NCBI RefSeq assembly: GCF_014652695.1
Contig: NZ_BMZH01000001.1
Coordinates: 186,001 to 250,000, forward strand
Length of the DNA: 64,000 nt
Reading direction: 5' to 3'
From: Algimonas arctica
Lineage (GTDB): Bacteria; Pseudomonadota; Alphaproteobacteria; Caulobacterales; Maricaulaceae
Part shown: positions 8,750 to 17,033 of the stretch, in pieces
Layout of the letters: each line of letters starts with the position of its first letter
How positions within the stretch are numbered: position 1 is the stretch's first letter
Translations under genes and position numbers: made by a program
The notes under the pieces: generated by a model
What the model was told of the DNA's origin: nothing
The model's input: the letters and a program-made list of their open reading frames with translations, nothing else
Databases searched by the model: none

Positions 8750-9895
8750 ATGCTAATCAACCCATTCGATACGGATGAACGCCGCGCGTTTCGCGACACA
8801 CTTCGCAATTTTATGGACAAAGAAATTGTCCCTAATGCCTTTGAGTGGGACGAAGCCGGACATGTGCCGTGGGCCGTCCATGAAAAGTTTGGTGCACTCG
8901 GGCTTTGGGGCTTTGGCATTGACGAAAAATATGGCGGACATGGGTTTGATGATCCGTTTATGCGGCTCGATGCATCGATAGAAATTTCGCGCTGCGGTGT
9001 CGGCGGTATTGGCGCTGCGATTGGGGGGCGCGGTATTTCGCTCGATCCGATCCAACGCTTGGCGAATGAAGATATCCGAACCCAAGTCTTACCCGAAATC
9101 ATTGCCGGCCGGGTTGGCTCCTCGCTCGCTATTACAGAACCAAGCGGTGGGTCTGATGTTGCCCGCATGAAAACAACCGCGAAATTAGACGGCGATCATT
9201 GGGTTCTGAACGGATCAAAGACGTACATTACCGGCGGGATGGAAAGTGACTATTTTGTCGTGGGCGCCCGAACCGGTGGCAAGGGACTCGCGGGCATTTC
9301 TCTCTTCTTTGTTGAAGCGGGTACGCCGGGGTTTTCTCGGACGCCGCTGGGCAAGAAAATGGGCTGGTGGGCGTCTAATCAAGCCACCTTATATTTCGAT
9401 GATATGCGAGTCCCCGCCGCGAATTTGATGGGTCAGCAGGATTACGGATTTCTTCAAATTGTGCAGAACTTCAATTATGAACGCTTAACCCTGGCCGGCA
9501 TTGCGCTGGGCATGATGGAGGCAGCGCTTGAGGATAGTATCTCTTGGGCGCAGCAACGCGAAACCTTCGGCAAACCGTTGATCAAACATCAGGTCATTCG
9601 CCATAAAATCGCGGATATGAGTTCCAAGATTGATGCGCTTCGTAGCCTGCTGTGGGTCCTGTGTGCGACAATCGAATCGGGCACGATGCCAGTTGCGGAA
9701 CTGTGTAAGGCCAAGGTCTTTGCCACCAAGGCGTTAGAATTCGTGGCGTCTGAAGCCATGCAAATCCTCGGGGGGGCTGGCTATCTGCGGGGAAATCGGG
9801 TCGAGTCGATCTACCGAGATGTAAAAGTCATCGCCATTGGCGGCGGCTCGGAAGAAATAATGAGAGACCTAGCGGTCCGGCAAATGGGGTTATGA
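8750..9895 (+). CDS. Acyl-CoA dehydrogenase
   Basis: A 381-residue flavoenzyme of normal family length that makes the 2,3 double bond in an acyl-CoA and passes electrons to ETF. Visible motifs are ITEPSGGSD (FAD/substrate), RETFGKPLIKHQ, ILGGAGY and a C-terminal IGGGSEEIM. In medium-chain enzymes the base is a Glu in the C-terminal EGT motif; here that place is Gly. A Glu is present instead at residue 244 in NYERL, the place used by isovaleryl- and long-chain-type enzymes. A strong AGGAGG ribosome site precedes the ATG. The stop overlaps the start of the acyl-CoA ligase, so the two are translationally coupled. Confidence 0.92.
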   Translation: MLINPFDTDERRAFRDTLRNFMDKEIVPNAFEWDEAGHVPWAVHEKFGALGLWGFGIDEKYGGHGFDDPFMRLDASIEISRCGVGGIGAAIGGRGISLDPIQRLANEDIRTQVLPEIIAGRVGSSLAITEPSGGSDVARMKTTAKLDGDHWVLNGSKTYITGGMESDYFVVGARTGGKGLAGISLFFVEAGTPGFSRTPLGKKMGWWASNQATLYFDDMRVPAANLMGQQDYGFLQIVQNFNYERLTLAGIALGMMEAALEDSISWAQQRETFGKPLIKHQVIRHKIADMSSKIDALRSLLWVLCATIESGTMPVAELCKAKVFATKALEFVASEAMQILGGAGYLRGNRVESIYRDVKVIAIGGGSEEIMRDLAVRQMGL

Positions 9896-11457
9896 GGATG
9901 ACACAGACAGCATATAGCACATCCGGTCAGGTGATTGACTGGATCGAATATCACGCCGCCACAAAGCCGGATGCCCGCGCTATGGTCGACTTGGCGAGTA
10001 ACCGGATCTACTCCTATGCGGAGATGCATGAGCGCGTCGGGCGCGCGGCTGGAATGCTCAAAGCCCACGGCATAAAACCGGGCGATCGTGTTGCGTTTCT
10101 CTGCCTCAATACGACCGACATTATGGAGTTGATTTTCGGGTGCTGGCGTATCGGCGCGATTTGCCTTGCATTGAATTTCCGGCTGACCCCGCCAGAACTG
10201 GCCTATATTCTCAATGATAGCGAAGCGTCGCTTATCCTGGTCGATGATCCGTTCAAGCAAGTCGCAGAGGCGACTAAACCGCATTGTAAAACCGTAAAAC
10301 ATTGGCTTGGAACCACAGGAATCGGCGGTGATAGCGATTATGAGCAGGAAATGGCGAAAGCTGATCCTGTCTATGACTTCTATCCGCAGGGATATGAGGA
10401 TCAATGTCTGCTGATGTATTCGTCTGGCACGACGGGCAATCCCAAGGGGGTCATCATCACTCACGGCATGGTCGAATTTACCAATGCCGGTGCGATGCGT
10501 GTTGGCGACGCGCGGCCTGATCGGGTCAGCCTGAATAATATGCCGCTCTTTCACATTGGCGGCTTAGCCGTCACAGGCCTGCCGGCGCTTTGGATTGGCG
10601 GCTGCTGTGTCATCATGCGTTTGTTCGATGTCGACACTACAATGAACGCGATTGATAATGCCGATCTAAACATCGCCGTTCTTTTCATGGTGCCCGCCGC
10701 CTATAATGCCATGCGGATGCATCCCAGAATTGACGAAATTGACTTTTCTCGCATCGAAATCGCGCTCGGCGGCGGGGAGACAGTGCCTGAACCTCTGAGC
10801 CATTTCTGGTTGGAAAAAGGGTTGGTGATTCAAGAAGGCTACGGAATGACCGAAACCTGCGCGGCGGGAACGACGCTCCGCAAAGAGGATATTCCGCATA
10901 TGATCGGCAGTGCTGGTCGGCCTTTGTCTCATTCTCGCGTAAAGGTTGTCGATGAGGACGGCGCAGAAGTCGCGCGCGGCGAAGCCGGAGAAATCCTATT
11001 TAAGGGGGCGTCTGTCACGCCAGGATATTGGCGTAACCCTGAAGCTAACGCCCAGAGCTTTACCGCCGATGGATGGTTCCGCTCAGGCGATATTGGTCGG
11101 ATGAATGCGGAAGGCTATATCTATATCGAAGACCGCGTGAAGGACATGTATATTTCGGGTGGGGAGAACGTCTATCCCGCTGAAATAGAAGGAATTCTCT
11201 ACGAAATGCCGCACTTTGCCGAACTTTCTGTAATCGGAGTTCCTCATGAAAAATGGGGTGAAATCGGGTGCGTGGTCGCGGTCTTTAAAGACGGACATGC
11301 CTGTGAATTAGAGGCCATTCTTAGCCATCTTCAGGACCGTTTGGCGCGCTATAAAATGCCCGCACACTTGCACGTTATCAAGGAACTTCCCCGCGGCGGT
11401 TCAGGGAAAGTGTTGAAATACCAACTCCGCAAGAGTGTCCCTGCGGCGCTTGGCTAA
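9892..11457 (+). CDS. AMP-forming acyl-CoA ligase (class I adenylate-forming enzyme)
   Basis: A 521-residue ANL-superfamily enzyme. It has the phosphate-binding loop YSSGTTGNPKG, the GYGMTE aromatic/adenine motif, the hinge SGDIGRMNAEGY...DRVKDMY, and the C-terminal catalytic Lys in PRGGSGKVLK. It activates a carboxylic acid with ATP and CoA. It overlaps the acyl-CoA dehydrogenase stop by ATGA, and a second ATG two codons in (9898) is possible. It probably feeds the acid released by the pathway into beta-oxidation. Chain length and ring specificity cannot be read from the sequence. Confidence 0.9.
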   Translation: MRMTQTAYSTSGQVIDWIEYHAATKPDARAMVDLASNRIYSYAEMHERVGRAAGMLKAHGIKPGDRVAFLCLNTTDIMELIFGCWRIGAICLALNFRLTPPELAYILNDSEASLILVDDPFKQVAEATKPHCKTVKHWLGTTGIGGDSDYEQEMAKADPVYDFYPQGYEDQCLLMYSSGTTGNPKGVIITHGMVEFTNAGAMRVGDARPDRVSLNNMPLFHIGGLAVTGLPALWIGGCCVIMRLFDVDTTMNAIDNADLNIAVLFMVPAAYNAMRMHPRIDEIDFSRIEIALGGGETVPEPLSHFWLEKGLVIQEGYGMTETCAAGTTLRKEDIPHMIGSAGRPLSHSRVKVVDEDGAEVARGEAGEILFKGASVTPGYWRNPEANAQSFTADGWFRSGDIGRMNAEGYIYIEDRVKDMYISGGENVYPAEIEGILYEMPHFAELSVIGVPHEKWGEIGCVVAVFKDGHACELEAILSHLQDRLARYKMPAHLHVIKELPRGGSGKVLKYQLRKSVPAALG

Positions 11458-11460
11458 TCC

Positions 11461-11502
11461 TCTAACAGGCGGCGCGTTCTAGGACGCGCCGCCGAGGTTA
11501 GA
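11461..11502. terminator. Long symmetric hairpin between acyl-CoA ligase and a lipoprotein gene
   Basis: GGCGGCGCGT at 11468-11477 pairs perfectly with ACGCGCCGCC at 11484-11493 around a 6-base loop. An outer TCTAAC/GTTAGA pair (11461-11466, 11497-11502) extends it. It lies between convergent genes and includes the lipoprotein stop codon. There is no U-tract, so it may be a bidirectional terminator or a transcript-end stabiliser. Confidence 0.6.
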
Positions 11503-11842
11503 ACGACCCGTCGGAGGTCATCCCATTTGGGTTGATTTCCACATCGCAGACGTCCGTGACTTCTGTGCCTTCGCTATTAACGAACACCGTGCGCGCTTCT
11601 TCGATGACGCGTGTCATGGTCTGCTTGTTTTGGATCGGCTCATAAGGGGGGTTTTCGATCTCAGTGATCGCGTAATAGGTTTCAGTCTTTGCGGGGATCG
11701 TCACGCGGGTCAGCGCGTTGATCGGTGTGCATGTCCGCATGGGGGGGACGTCCACAAAGACCGGTTCCGCAACCGGATCAGGGAGCGTATTACAGGCCGC
11801 AAGGGTGAGTAGGCCGAGGGTCATGAGGGTCAAATTACGCAT
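11498..11842 (-). CDS. Small putative lipoprotein of unknown function
   Basis: A 114-residue protein with a type II signal peptide: hydrophobic MTLGLLTL followed by the lipobox LAAC, with Cys17 as the lipidation site. The mature part has two more cysteines (RTCTP, DVCDV) that could form a disulfide in the periplasm. No known domain is recognised. The start at 11842 is chosen because GGAG lies 6 bases upstream and the signal peptide begins there; an in-frame start 15 codons earlier gives a sequence unlike a signal peptide. It is divergent from the tol operon, and any link to Tol-Pal is speculative. Confidence 0.65.
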   Translation of the reverse strand: MRNLTLMTLGLLTLAACNTLPDPVAEPVFVDVPPMRTCTPINALTRVTIPAKTETYYAITEIENPPYEPIQNKQTMTRVIEEARTVFVNSEGTEVTDVCDVEINPNGMTSDGSF

Positions 11843-11972
11843 GGTGTCTCCAGAGGGAATTTCATAAATTGGTCGTGGCATTCCCAATAGACAAGATTAT
11901 GACATAATCGCGGCGCTAAGGGGATTTGTTCAAATTTGTCTCGGGGCTCGTGAGTAGTTAACGCTTTCTTTC

Positions 11973-12001
11973 TTAAACCGGGGTGAATGAGGCGTTATAA
12001 T
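11973..12001 (+). promoter_or_regulatory. Candidate promoter of the tol-pal operon
   Basis: A perfect TATAAT occurs at 11996-12001. It has a weak TTAAAC at the -35 position (11973-11978, 17-base spacer). It lies 108 bases before tolQ in a 267-base gap that otherwise holds no gene. The -35 matches only half of the sigma-70 consensus. Confidence 0.35.
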
Positions 12002-12109
12002 TGCGTAACAGTCGCCTTACCGGGCTTTAATTTGGCGTAGCGGCTCATCCGCATCATGACGACGATGCAAACTCGGTTATTCGTAGACTAACACAGGAAG
12101 TGGACGATT

Positions 12110-12829
12110 GTGAGCCTGATTCAGCAAAGCATCACGCAAATCCAACCCATGGCGGTGGGGGATTATTCATTCTGGTCGCTATTTATGCTGTCAGATTGGG
12201 TGATTAAGGGAGTCATGTTGATTCTTGTTCTATCGTCGATCTGGAGTTGGGTCGTAGCCATCGATAAATTCATCATGGTTCGTATGTTGCGCCGTCGGGC
12301 GACTGATTTTGAGGATACATTTTGGTCAGGCCGGACCTTGGATGAACTTAATGCCGCCTTGGGGAATGATATGCGTGACCCGATGGCCCGCGTATTCGCG
12401 GCCGCGATGCGCGAATTTAACGAAAGCGCAAATGCCCCGCGTGTTGGCGCTCAAACATCGACCCATGACCGGATCGACTCGGTCATGAACCTTGTTATCA
12501 ACCGTGAAATGGCCAAAGCAGAGAAGGGGTTGCCGGTCCTTGGGACTGTGGCTTCGATTTCTGTCTTTATTGGCCTATTTGGGACGGTCTGGGGCATTAT
12601 GAATGCGTTCCGCGCGATTGCTGCGTCGGAGAACACGAACTTAGCTGTGGTTGCCCCAGGTATTGCCGAGGCCCTGTTTGCGACAGCACTGGGGCTCATC
12701 GCGGCTATTCCCGCTAAAGTATTCTACGATATGTATATCACAGATCTCGATAAATATGGTGGGCGTTTGGAAGGCTATGCGGACGAGCTCTCTGCAATCC
12801 TTGGACGCAAACTGAGTAAGGGCGGCTGA
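12110..12829 (+). CDS. tolQ: Tol-Pal system proton-channel subunit TolQ
   Basis: A 239-residue MotA/TolQ/ExbB protein with three membrane helices: about residues 25-47, then a pair around residues 140-200 that includes GLFGTVWGIMNAF and the AEALFATALGLIAAIPA segment. With TolR it forms the proton-driven inner-membrane motor that energises TolA, so that the outer membrane is pulled in during division. It starts with GTG, preceded by AGGAAG. It is the first gene of tolQ-tolR-tolA-tolB-pal-cpoB. The ybgC thioesterase often found upstream of tolQ is absent here. Confidence 0.95.
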   Translation: MSLIQQSITQIQPMAVGDYSFWSLFMLSDWVIKGVMLILVLSSIWSWVVAIDKFIMVRMLRRRATDFEDTFWSGRTLDELNAALGNDMRDPMARVFAAAMREFNESANAPRVGAQTSTHDRIDSVMNLVINREMAKAEKGLPVLGTVASISVFIGLFGTVWGIMNAFRAIAASENTNLAVVAPGIAEALFATALGLIAAIPAKVFYDMYITDLDKYGGRLEGYADELSAILGRKLSKGG

Positions 12830-12830
12830 G

Positions 12831-13277
12831 GTGAGCCGGTCTGGACAGCGCGGTGTAGGGCGAAATGGTGGCCGCCGTCGTCATCGGCGTTCGCGCGTGA
12901 ATTCTGAAATCAATGTGACTCCCCTTGTTGATGTGATGCTGGTTCTGTTGATCGTTTTCATGGTCGCAGCCCCATTATTGTCTGTGGGTGTGCCGATTGA
13001 TTTGCCCAAAACAGATGCAAAAGCGCTGCCATCACAACAAGAGCCGCTCACCATTTCTGTCGACGCTGCCGGGAAGGTGTTCCTGCAAGACGAAGAAGTG
13101 CTGATGGAAAATTTAATCGCGAAACTCGTTGCTGTTTCGGATACGGGTTATGACGAACGCATCTTTCTTCGCGGAGATGAGAATTCTGATTATGGTGCTG
13201 TGATGAAAGTCATGGCGCGGATTAACGCCGCCGGATTTTCCAACCTTAATCTGGTCACGGATCCAATTAACCAATAA
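12831..13277 (+). CDS. tolR: Tol-Pal system protein TolR
   Basis: A 148-residue ExbD/TolR protein with a basic Arg/Gly-rich N-terminus, one membrane helix (VDVMLVLLIVFMVAA) carrying the conserved proton-path Asp, and a periplasmic domain. It is the partner of TolQ in the motor. It starts with GTG one base after the tolQ stop, and its own stop overlaps the tolA ATG, so translation is coupled along the operon. Confidence 0.95.
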   Translation: MSRSGQRGVGRNGGRRRHRRSRVNSEINVTPLVDVMLVLLIVFMVAAPLLSVGVPIDLPKTDAKALPSQQEPLTISVDAAGKVFLQDEEVLMENLIAKLVAVSDTGYDERIFLRGDENSDYGAVMKVMARINAAGFSNLNLVTDPINQ

Positions 13278-14110
13278 TGCGAGCGGGCTTGCCCATATCG
13301 CTCTTTCTTCACGCGGGCGTTTTGTTCGGTGCGAGCGTCGTTTTTTCGACGGTAGAGCCTTTAGAAACAGGTCGGGTTGTTCCTGTTGAGTTGATTACAG
13401 TTGCCGAATTTACGGATATTCGTGCTTCTTTGGAGCGGCGGGAGCCTGTGGTGACGCCGGAACCTGAGCTGCCGATGCAGGTCGAAACATCCGTGGATAA
13501 TGCAGCTGAGGTTGACGACGTTATCAATGTCGCCCCGGACGAGGAAGTGACCGCAGATCCGATTGCGCCGCCTGAAACCCTTCCGGAAAAAAGCGATGAG
13601 CGCGAACCCGAACCTGAGCCTGAGCCTGAGAAAATAGTCGAAGCCAAAAAAAGTTTTGATTTGGATCGGATTTCATCACTGATCGATAAATCCAAGGACA
13701 CATCAACGGTCGCGGACAGCCAAATTGCTGATGAAGGGTCGGAAGAGCGAATTGTCTATGCGGATCAGGCGCGTGAGGGAATTGGCAGCGGTACGCAGAT
13801 GACACTGTCAGAACTCGATGCTTTGAATAGCGCCATGTATCGCTGCTGGCGCACACCTGTTGATGTGACAGACCTTGAAAAATTGATCGTGCGTTTGCAG
13901 GTCGACATGCTGCCCGGCGGCTTCATAAAGGACGTTCAGGTGATTGACCGAGCGGCCTCAAGGCGGGCGTCACCGGGGAATCCGTTTTGGGATATTGCAG
14001 AAATGCGCGCGGTCCAAGCGGTGACGAAATGTGCGCCCTATGACTTCCTGCCGCATGAAAAGTTCGACCAATGGCAGTCGTTGATCTTGAACTTCCGCCC
14101 TAAATTGTGA
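13277..14110 (+). CDS. tolA: Tol-Pal system protein TolA
   Basis: A 277-residue envelope-spanning protein. It has a short N-terminal membrane anchor (about residues 5-22), an acidic Pro/Glu-rich middle with [10 protein letters not shown], and a C-terminal TonB/TolA-like domain (about residues 175-277) with two cysteines that could pair (RCWRT, TKCAP). It carries force from TolQR to Pal and TolB. The middle region is shorter than the long Ala/Lys helix of the E. coli protein, which is common in alphaproteobacteria. The ATG overlaps the tolR stop. Confidence 0.88.
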   Translation: MRAGLPISLFLHAGVLFGASVVFSTVEPLETGRVVPVELITVAEFTDIRASLERREPVVTPEPELPMQVETSVDNAAEVDDVINVAPDEEVTADPIAPPETLPEKSDEREPEPEPEPEKIVEAKKSFDLDRISSLIDKSKDTSTVADSQIADEGSEERIVYADQAREGIGSGTQMTLSELDALNSAMYRCWRTPVDVTDLEKLIVRLQVDMLPGGFIKDVQVIDRAASRRASPGNPFWDIAEMRAVQAVTKCAPYDFLPHEKFDQWQSLILNFRPKL

Positions 14111-15444
14111 CTCTAGAGATTATGATGGCGACTATGATCCGATATTTTATTCTTCTTATGGCCCTGCTTGGGTTGGCTGTTCCTGCCGCAAGTCTTGCGC
14201 AGATCGAAGTCGATATTACCGAAGGGAATGTCGATCCTGTCCCGATTGCCGTGCCAAACTTTCTCGGCCAAGACCCAGAAACACGCGCGCTCGGCGAACA
14301 GATCGCGGAGGTTATCCGCGCCGATTTGGAAAGCAGCGCACTTTTCCGCGCGCTTGATCCAGCCAGCTTTCTCGAAACTCAGACTAACATTGATTATGAG
14401 CCGACGTTCGCGGATTGGCGTGTGATTAAAGCCGACGCCTTAGCGTCGGGTCGGATCGTACGGGATGCACCCGGCCGGGTTCGGGTCGAATTTCGTCTGT
14501 GGGACGTGTTCGCGGGCACACAGCTGCAAGGTATTCGGTTCTCCACGACGACGTCCAATTGGCGACGGACGGCGCACAAGGCCTCTGACGCCATCTACAA
14601 GGCGCTGACGGGCGAGGAGGGCTATTTCGACTCGCGCATTGTTTTTGTCGATCAACGCGGTCCCAAGACAAATCGTCAGAAGCGCCTCGCGATCATGGAT
14701 CAAGATGGGTTTAACCCGCAATATCTCCTAGGCGGCTCTGATCTTGTGATCAGCCCGCAGTTTGATCCAAACAGCCAGACCATCACCTTTATGAGTTACG
14801 AAACACTGCCTCCGCAAGTGTATCTCCTCAATATTGAAACGGGTCGCCGGGAATTACTGGGTAGTTTTCCGGGCATGACCTTCGCTCCTCGGTTTTCTCC
14901 GGACGGAAGGAATTTAGTCTTGTCGATGGAACTGCGTGGGAACATTGATATTTACACAATGGACTTGATGACACGGTCAACGGAACGTCTGACAACGGAT
15001 GCCGGGATCGACGTGTCAGCGAGCTTTGCCCCAGATGGCCGTCGGATGGTTTTCCAGAGTGATCGAGGCGGCACGCCGCAACTTTACACGATGAATGCGG
15101 ATGGGTCGTCGCCAAAACGGATCAGCTTTGGTGACGGACGCTATAATCAACCTGTCTGGAGCCCGCGCGGCGACAAGATTGCATTTGTGAGACAAAACCG
15201 CGGCAAGTTTTCCATTGGCATTATGGATCCGGATGGCCGCAATGAGCGGATTCTGACCGATGATTACCTTGTCGATATGCCAAGTTGGTCTCCGAATGGT
15301 CGCGTTATTGTGTTTACCAAAGAAACGCGGGGCATTGATTCACGCGCTGAGCTTTGGTCGGTGGATATGACAGGCCGTAATTTGAAACGGGTTGAGACGC
15401 CGGGGCAAGCGACCGATCCGGCTTGGTCGCCAATTTTAGATTGA
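14107..15444 (+). CDS. tolB: Tol-Pal system periplasmic beta-propeller protein TolB
   Basis: About 440 residues: a signal peptide ([17 protein letters not shown]), the N-terminal TolB domain, then a six-bladed propeller with repeated blades such as [28 protein letters not shown] and [10 protein letters not shown]. It binds Pal in the periplasm and releases it when TolA is engaged. The start is uncertain. GTG at 14107 overlaps the tolA stop as GTGA, but ATG at 14122 or 14134 gives a more usual signal peptide length. No strong ribosome site separates these options. Confidence 0.94.
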   Translation: MTLEIMMATMIRYFILLMALLGLAVPAASLAQIEVDITEGNVDPVPIAVPNFLGQDPETRALGEQIAEVIRADLESSALFRALDPASFLETQTNIDYEPTFADWRVIKADALASGRIVRDAPGRVRVEFRLWDVFAGTQLQGIRFSTTTSNWRRTAHKASDAIYKALTGEEGYFDSRIVFVDQRGPKTNRQKRLAIMDQDGFNPQYLLGGSDLVISPQFDPNSQTITFMSYETLPPQVYLLNIETGRRELLGSFPGMTFAPRFSPDGRNLVLSMELRGNIDIYTMDLMTRSTERLTTDAGIDVSASFAPDGRRMVFQSDRGGTPQLYTMNADGSSPKRISFGDGRYNQPVWSPRGDKIAFVRQNRGKFSIGIMDPDGRNERILTDDYLVDMPSWSPNGRVIVFTKETRGIDSRAELWSVDMTGRNLKRVETPGQATDPAWSPILD

Positions 15445-15534
15445 TTATTAGGCTATTTAGGTAAAAATCAGGCGTCGGCCTTAATTTGGCCGTACCCTTT
15501 TCAAAGTTTCACGAGACGGGCTTTGACCTGAAGC

Positions 15535-15549
15535 TTAAGACGATGTTCA
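15535..15549 (+). promoter_or_regulatory. CtrA-box-like sequence upstream of pal
   Basis: TTAA at 15535-15538, seven bases, then TTCA at 15546-15549: seven of eight matches to the CtrA half-sites TTAA-N7-TTAA. It lies in the 132-base tolB-pal gap, 28 bases before the pal ATG. The same gap has a weak CGGCC/GGCCG hairpin at 15476-15492. One-mismatch boxes are expected by chance about two dozen times in 64 kb, so position is the only support. Confidence 0.2.
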
Positions 15550-15576
15550 ACGTATAAACGACTGAAGGGACGGACT

Positions 15577-16158
15577 ATGATAAACTTACCTCGTACACTC
15601 ACCCTCGTAACAATGACGGCATTGATGTTGTCGGCTTGTGCAACAAAACCAGATCCTATTCCGGAGCCTCAACCGGTTGTTGAGGAAACGCCTGCGCCAA
15701 TCATGGAGCCTGAATCACGGCCTGAAGTGCTCGCACCTGTGCAATCTCCCTCAACGTCGCTCGCGCCTAATCAGCCGTTTCCAGGCTCGCTTGAAGATTT
15801 TGCCTATTCTACAGGCGGCGATGCCCGGATATATTTCTCCTACGATCAATTCACGCTGTCAGCCGATGCGCGTCAGACCCTCCGCCAGCAAGCTGAGTGG
15901 TTGAATCGTTATAATAGCTACACGGCGGTTGTCGAAGGTCATGCGGATGAGCGTGGAACGCGTCAGTACAATATCGCGCTCGGCGCCCGCCGCGCGAACA
16001 GCGTCAAAGCGTTCCTTGTTAGCCAAGGTGTTGAGCCTTCGCGTCTGACCACCGTGTCTTACGGTAAAGAACGTCCCATTGACGGGCGCAGTAACGAAGA
16101 AGGCTGGGCGCGCAATCGCAACGGCTATACCAACCTCCGTCCTGTTGGACAAAGCTAG
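15577..16158 (+). CDS. pal: Peptidoglycan-associated lipoprotein Pal
   Basis: A 193-residue outer-membrane lipoprotein. The lipobox is LSAC with Cys21. A Pro/Glu-rich tether runs to about residue 75, then comes an OmpA-like domain with the peptidoglycan-binding block GHADERGTRQYN and GARRANSVK. It anchors the outer membrane to the cell wall and is moved to the division site by the Tol motor. An AAGGGA ribosome site precedes the ATG. The 132-base gap after tolB may allow a separate promoter. Confidence 0.96.
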   Translation: MINLPRTLTLVTMTALMLSACATKPDPIPEPQPVVEETPAPIMEPESRPEVLAPVQSPSTSLAPNQPFPGSLEDFAYSTGGDARIYFSYDQFTLSADARQTLRQQAEWLNRYNSYTAVVEGHADERGTRQYNIALGARRANSVKAFLVSQGVEPSRLTTVSYGKERPIDGRSNEEGWARNRNGYTNLRPVGQS

Positions 16159-16172
16159 GACCTATTCGGTTT

Positions 16173-17033
16173 ATGCCTCTTATTTTTCGGACATTTCTCT
16201 CCCTGACAGTAATCCTGTCAGTTGCGACCCCAGTCTTCGCCCAAAGTCGGGCGGAGCTGGCGGCTCAGAATGACGCGTTGCGAGTCCGAATTGAACGGCT
16301 CGAGTCGCGCATGCTGACGGGTGACCCGGCGGCTGAGCGCCTCATGGGGCGGGTCGATACATTGGAAACAACGATCCGCACGTTGCGCGGCGAAATTGAA
16401 CGTCTCTCCTATGAGCGGGAATTAGCGGACGCTGAAGTGAATGCGTTGGAATCCGACATTCGGATTTTGCAGACCTTGTCGACACGGATGCAAATCCACC
16501 TCGATGCGGTTGATCTGGTCGCGGCGCAAAATGCTCCGAAAGTGGATGACACCTATGTTGGTGGACCGGCCACGCTCAGTCAAATTCAAGGACCGCCAAC
16601 GACGCGAACTGAAAATTTCGTTTTACCACCGGCGTCCGAGAATAGTTCGAATGATGCGTCATTGCTCCTGGATATGGGAAAGTCACTATTGGCTGAAGGG
16701 GATTATGCCGGCGCAGAAACAGCCCTTATCCAGTATTTGCAACTCAACACTGAAGCGAATGATCGCGGGGAAGCTAATTTTTGGCTTGGCGAAAGCCTGT
16801 TCGTGCAGGGGCAATATAATGCCGCTGCAGAGTCCTACATCGCGTCAATGCGCGCGTCCGGAGACGGACCCAAAGCCCCTGATGCGCTCGTAAAGCTTGG
16901 CGCGTCCTTGCGGGAGATGGGACAGGCGGGCGAAGCCTGCACCGCGCTCAATAGTTTTAATGATCAATTCCCGAATGCGACACAATCGGCACGGGACAAG
17001 GCTGCACGGGAAGCCTCCCGAACAGGGTGTTGA
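16173..17033 (+). CDS. cpoB: Tol-Pal associated periplasmic protein CpoB (YbgF)
   Basis: A 286-residue periplasmic protein: a signal peptide ending near VFAQS, a coiled-coil region (about residues 25-105) of the YbgF trimerisation type, a linker, and a C-terminal TPR domain (about residues 160-286) with GDYAGAETALIQYL and FVQGQYNAAAESY repeats. In E. coli the homologue links Tol to PBP1B activity at the septum. It lies 14 bases after pal and overlaps the tilS start by 7 bases. Confidence 0.92.
   Translation: MPLIFRTFLSLTVILSVATPVFAQSRAELAAQNDALRVRIERLESRMLTGDPAAERLMGRVDTLETTIRTLRGEIERLSYERELADAEVNALESDIRILQTLSTRMQIHLDAVDLVAAQNAPKVDDTYVGGPATLSQIQGPPTTRTENFVLPPASENSSNDASLLLDMGKSLLAEGDYAGAETALIQYLQLNTEANDRGEANFWLGESLFVQGQYNAAAESYIASMRASGDGPKAPDALVKLGASLREMGQAGEACTALNSFNDQFPNATQSARDKAAREASRTGC

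Noticed and set aside
13605-13632. Tandem repeat of CCTGAG units, considered as a small repeat array
   Set aside because: It is in frame within tolA and encodes the EP-rich linker; not a CRISPR or mobile repeat.
13309-13701. 130-codon Ser/Gly-rich frame opposite tolA
   Set aside because: Low-complexity shadow of the Pro/Glu-rich tolA linker; no ribosome site or family motif.
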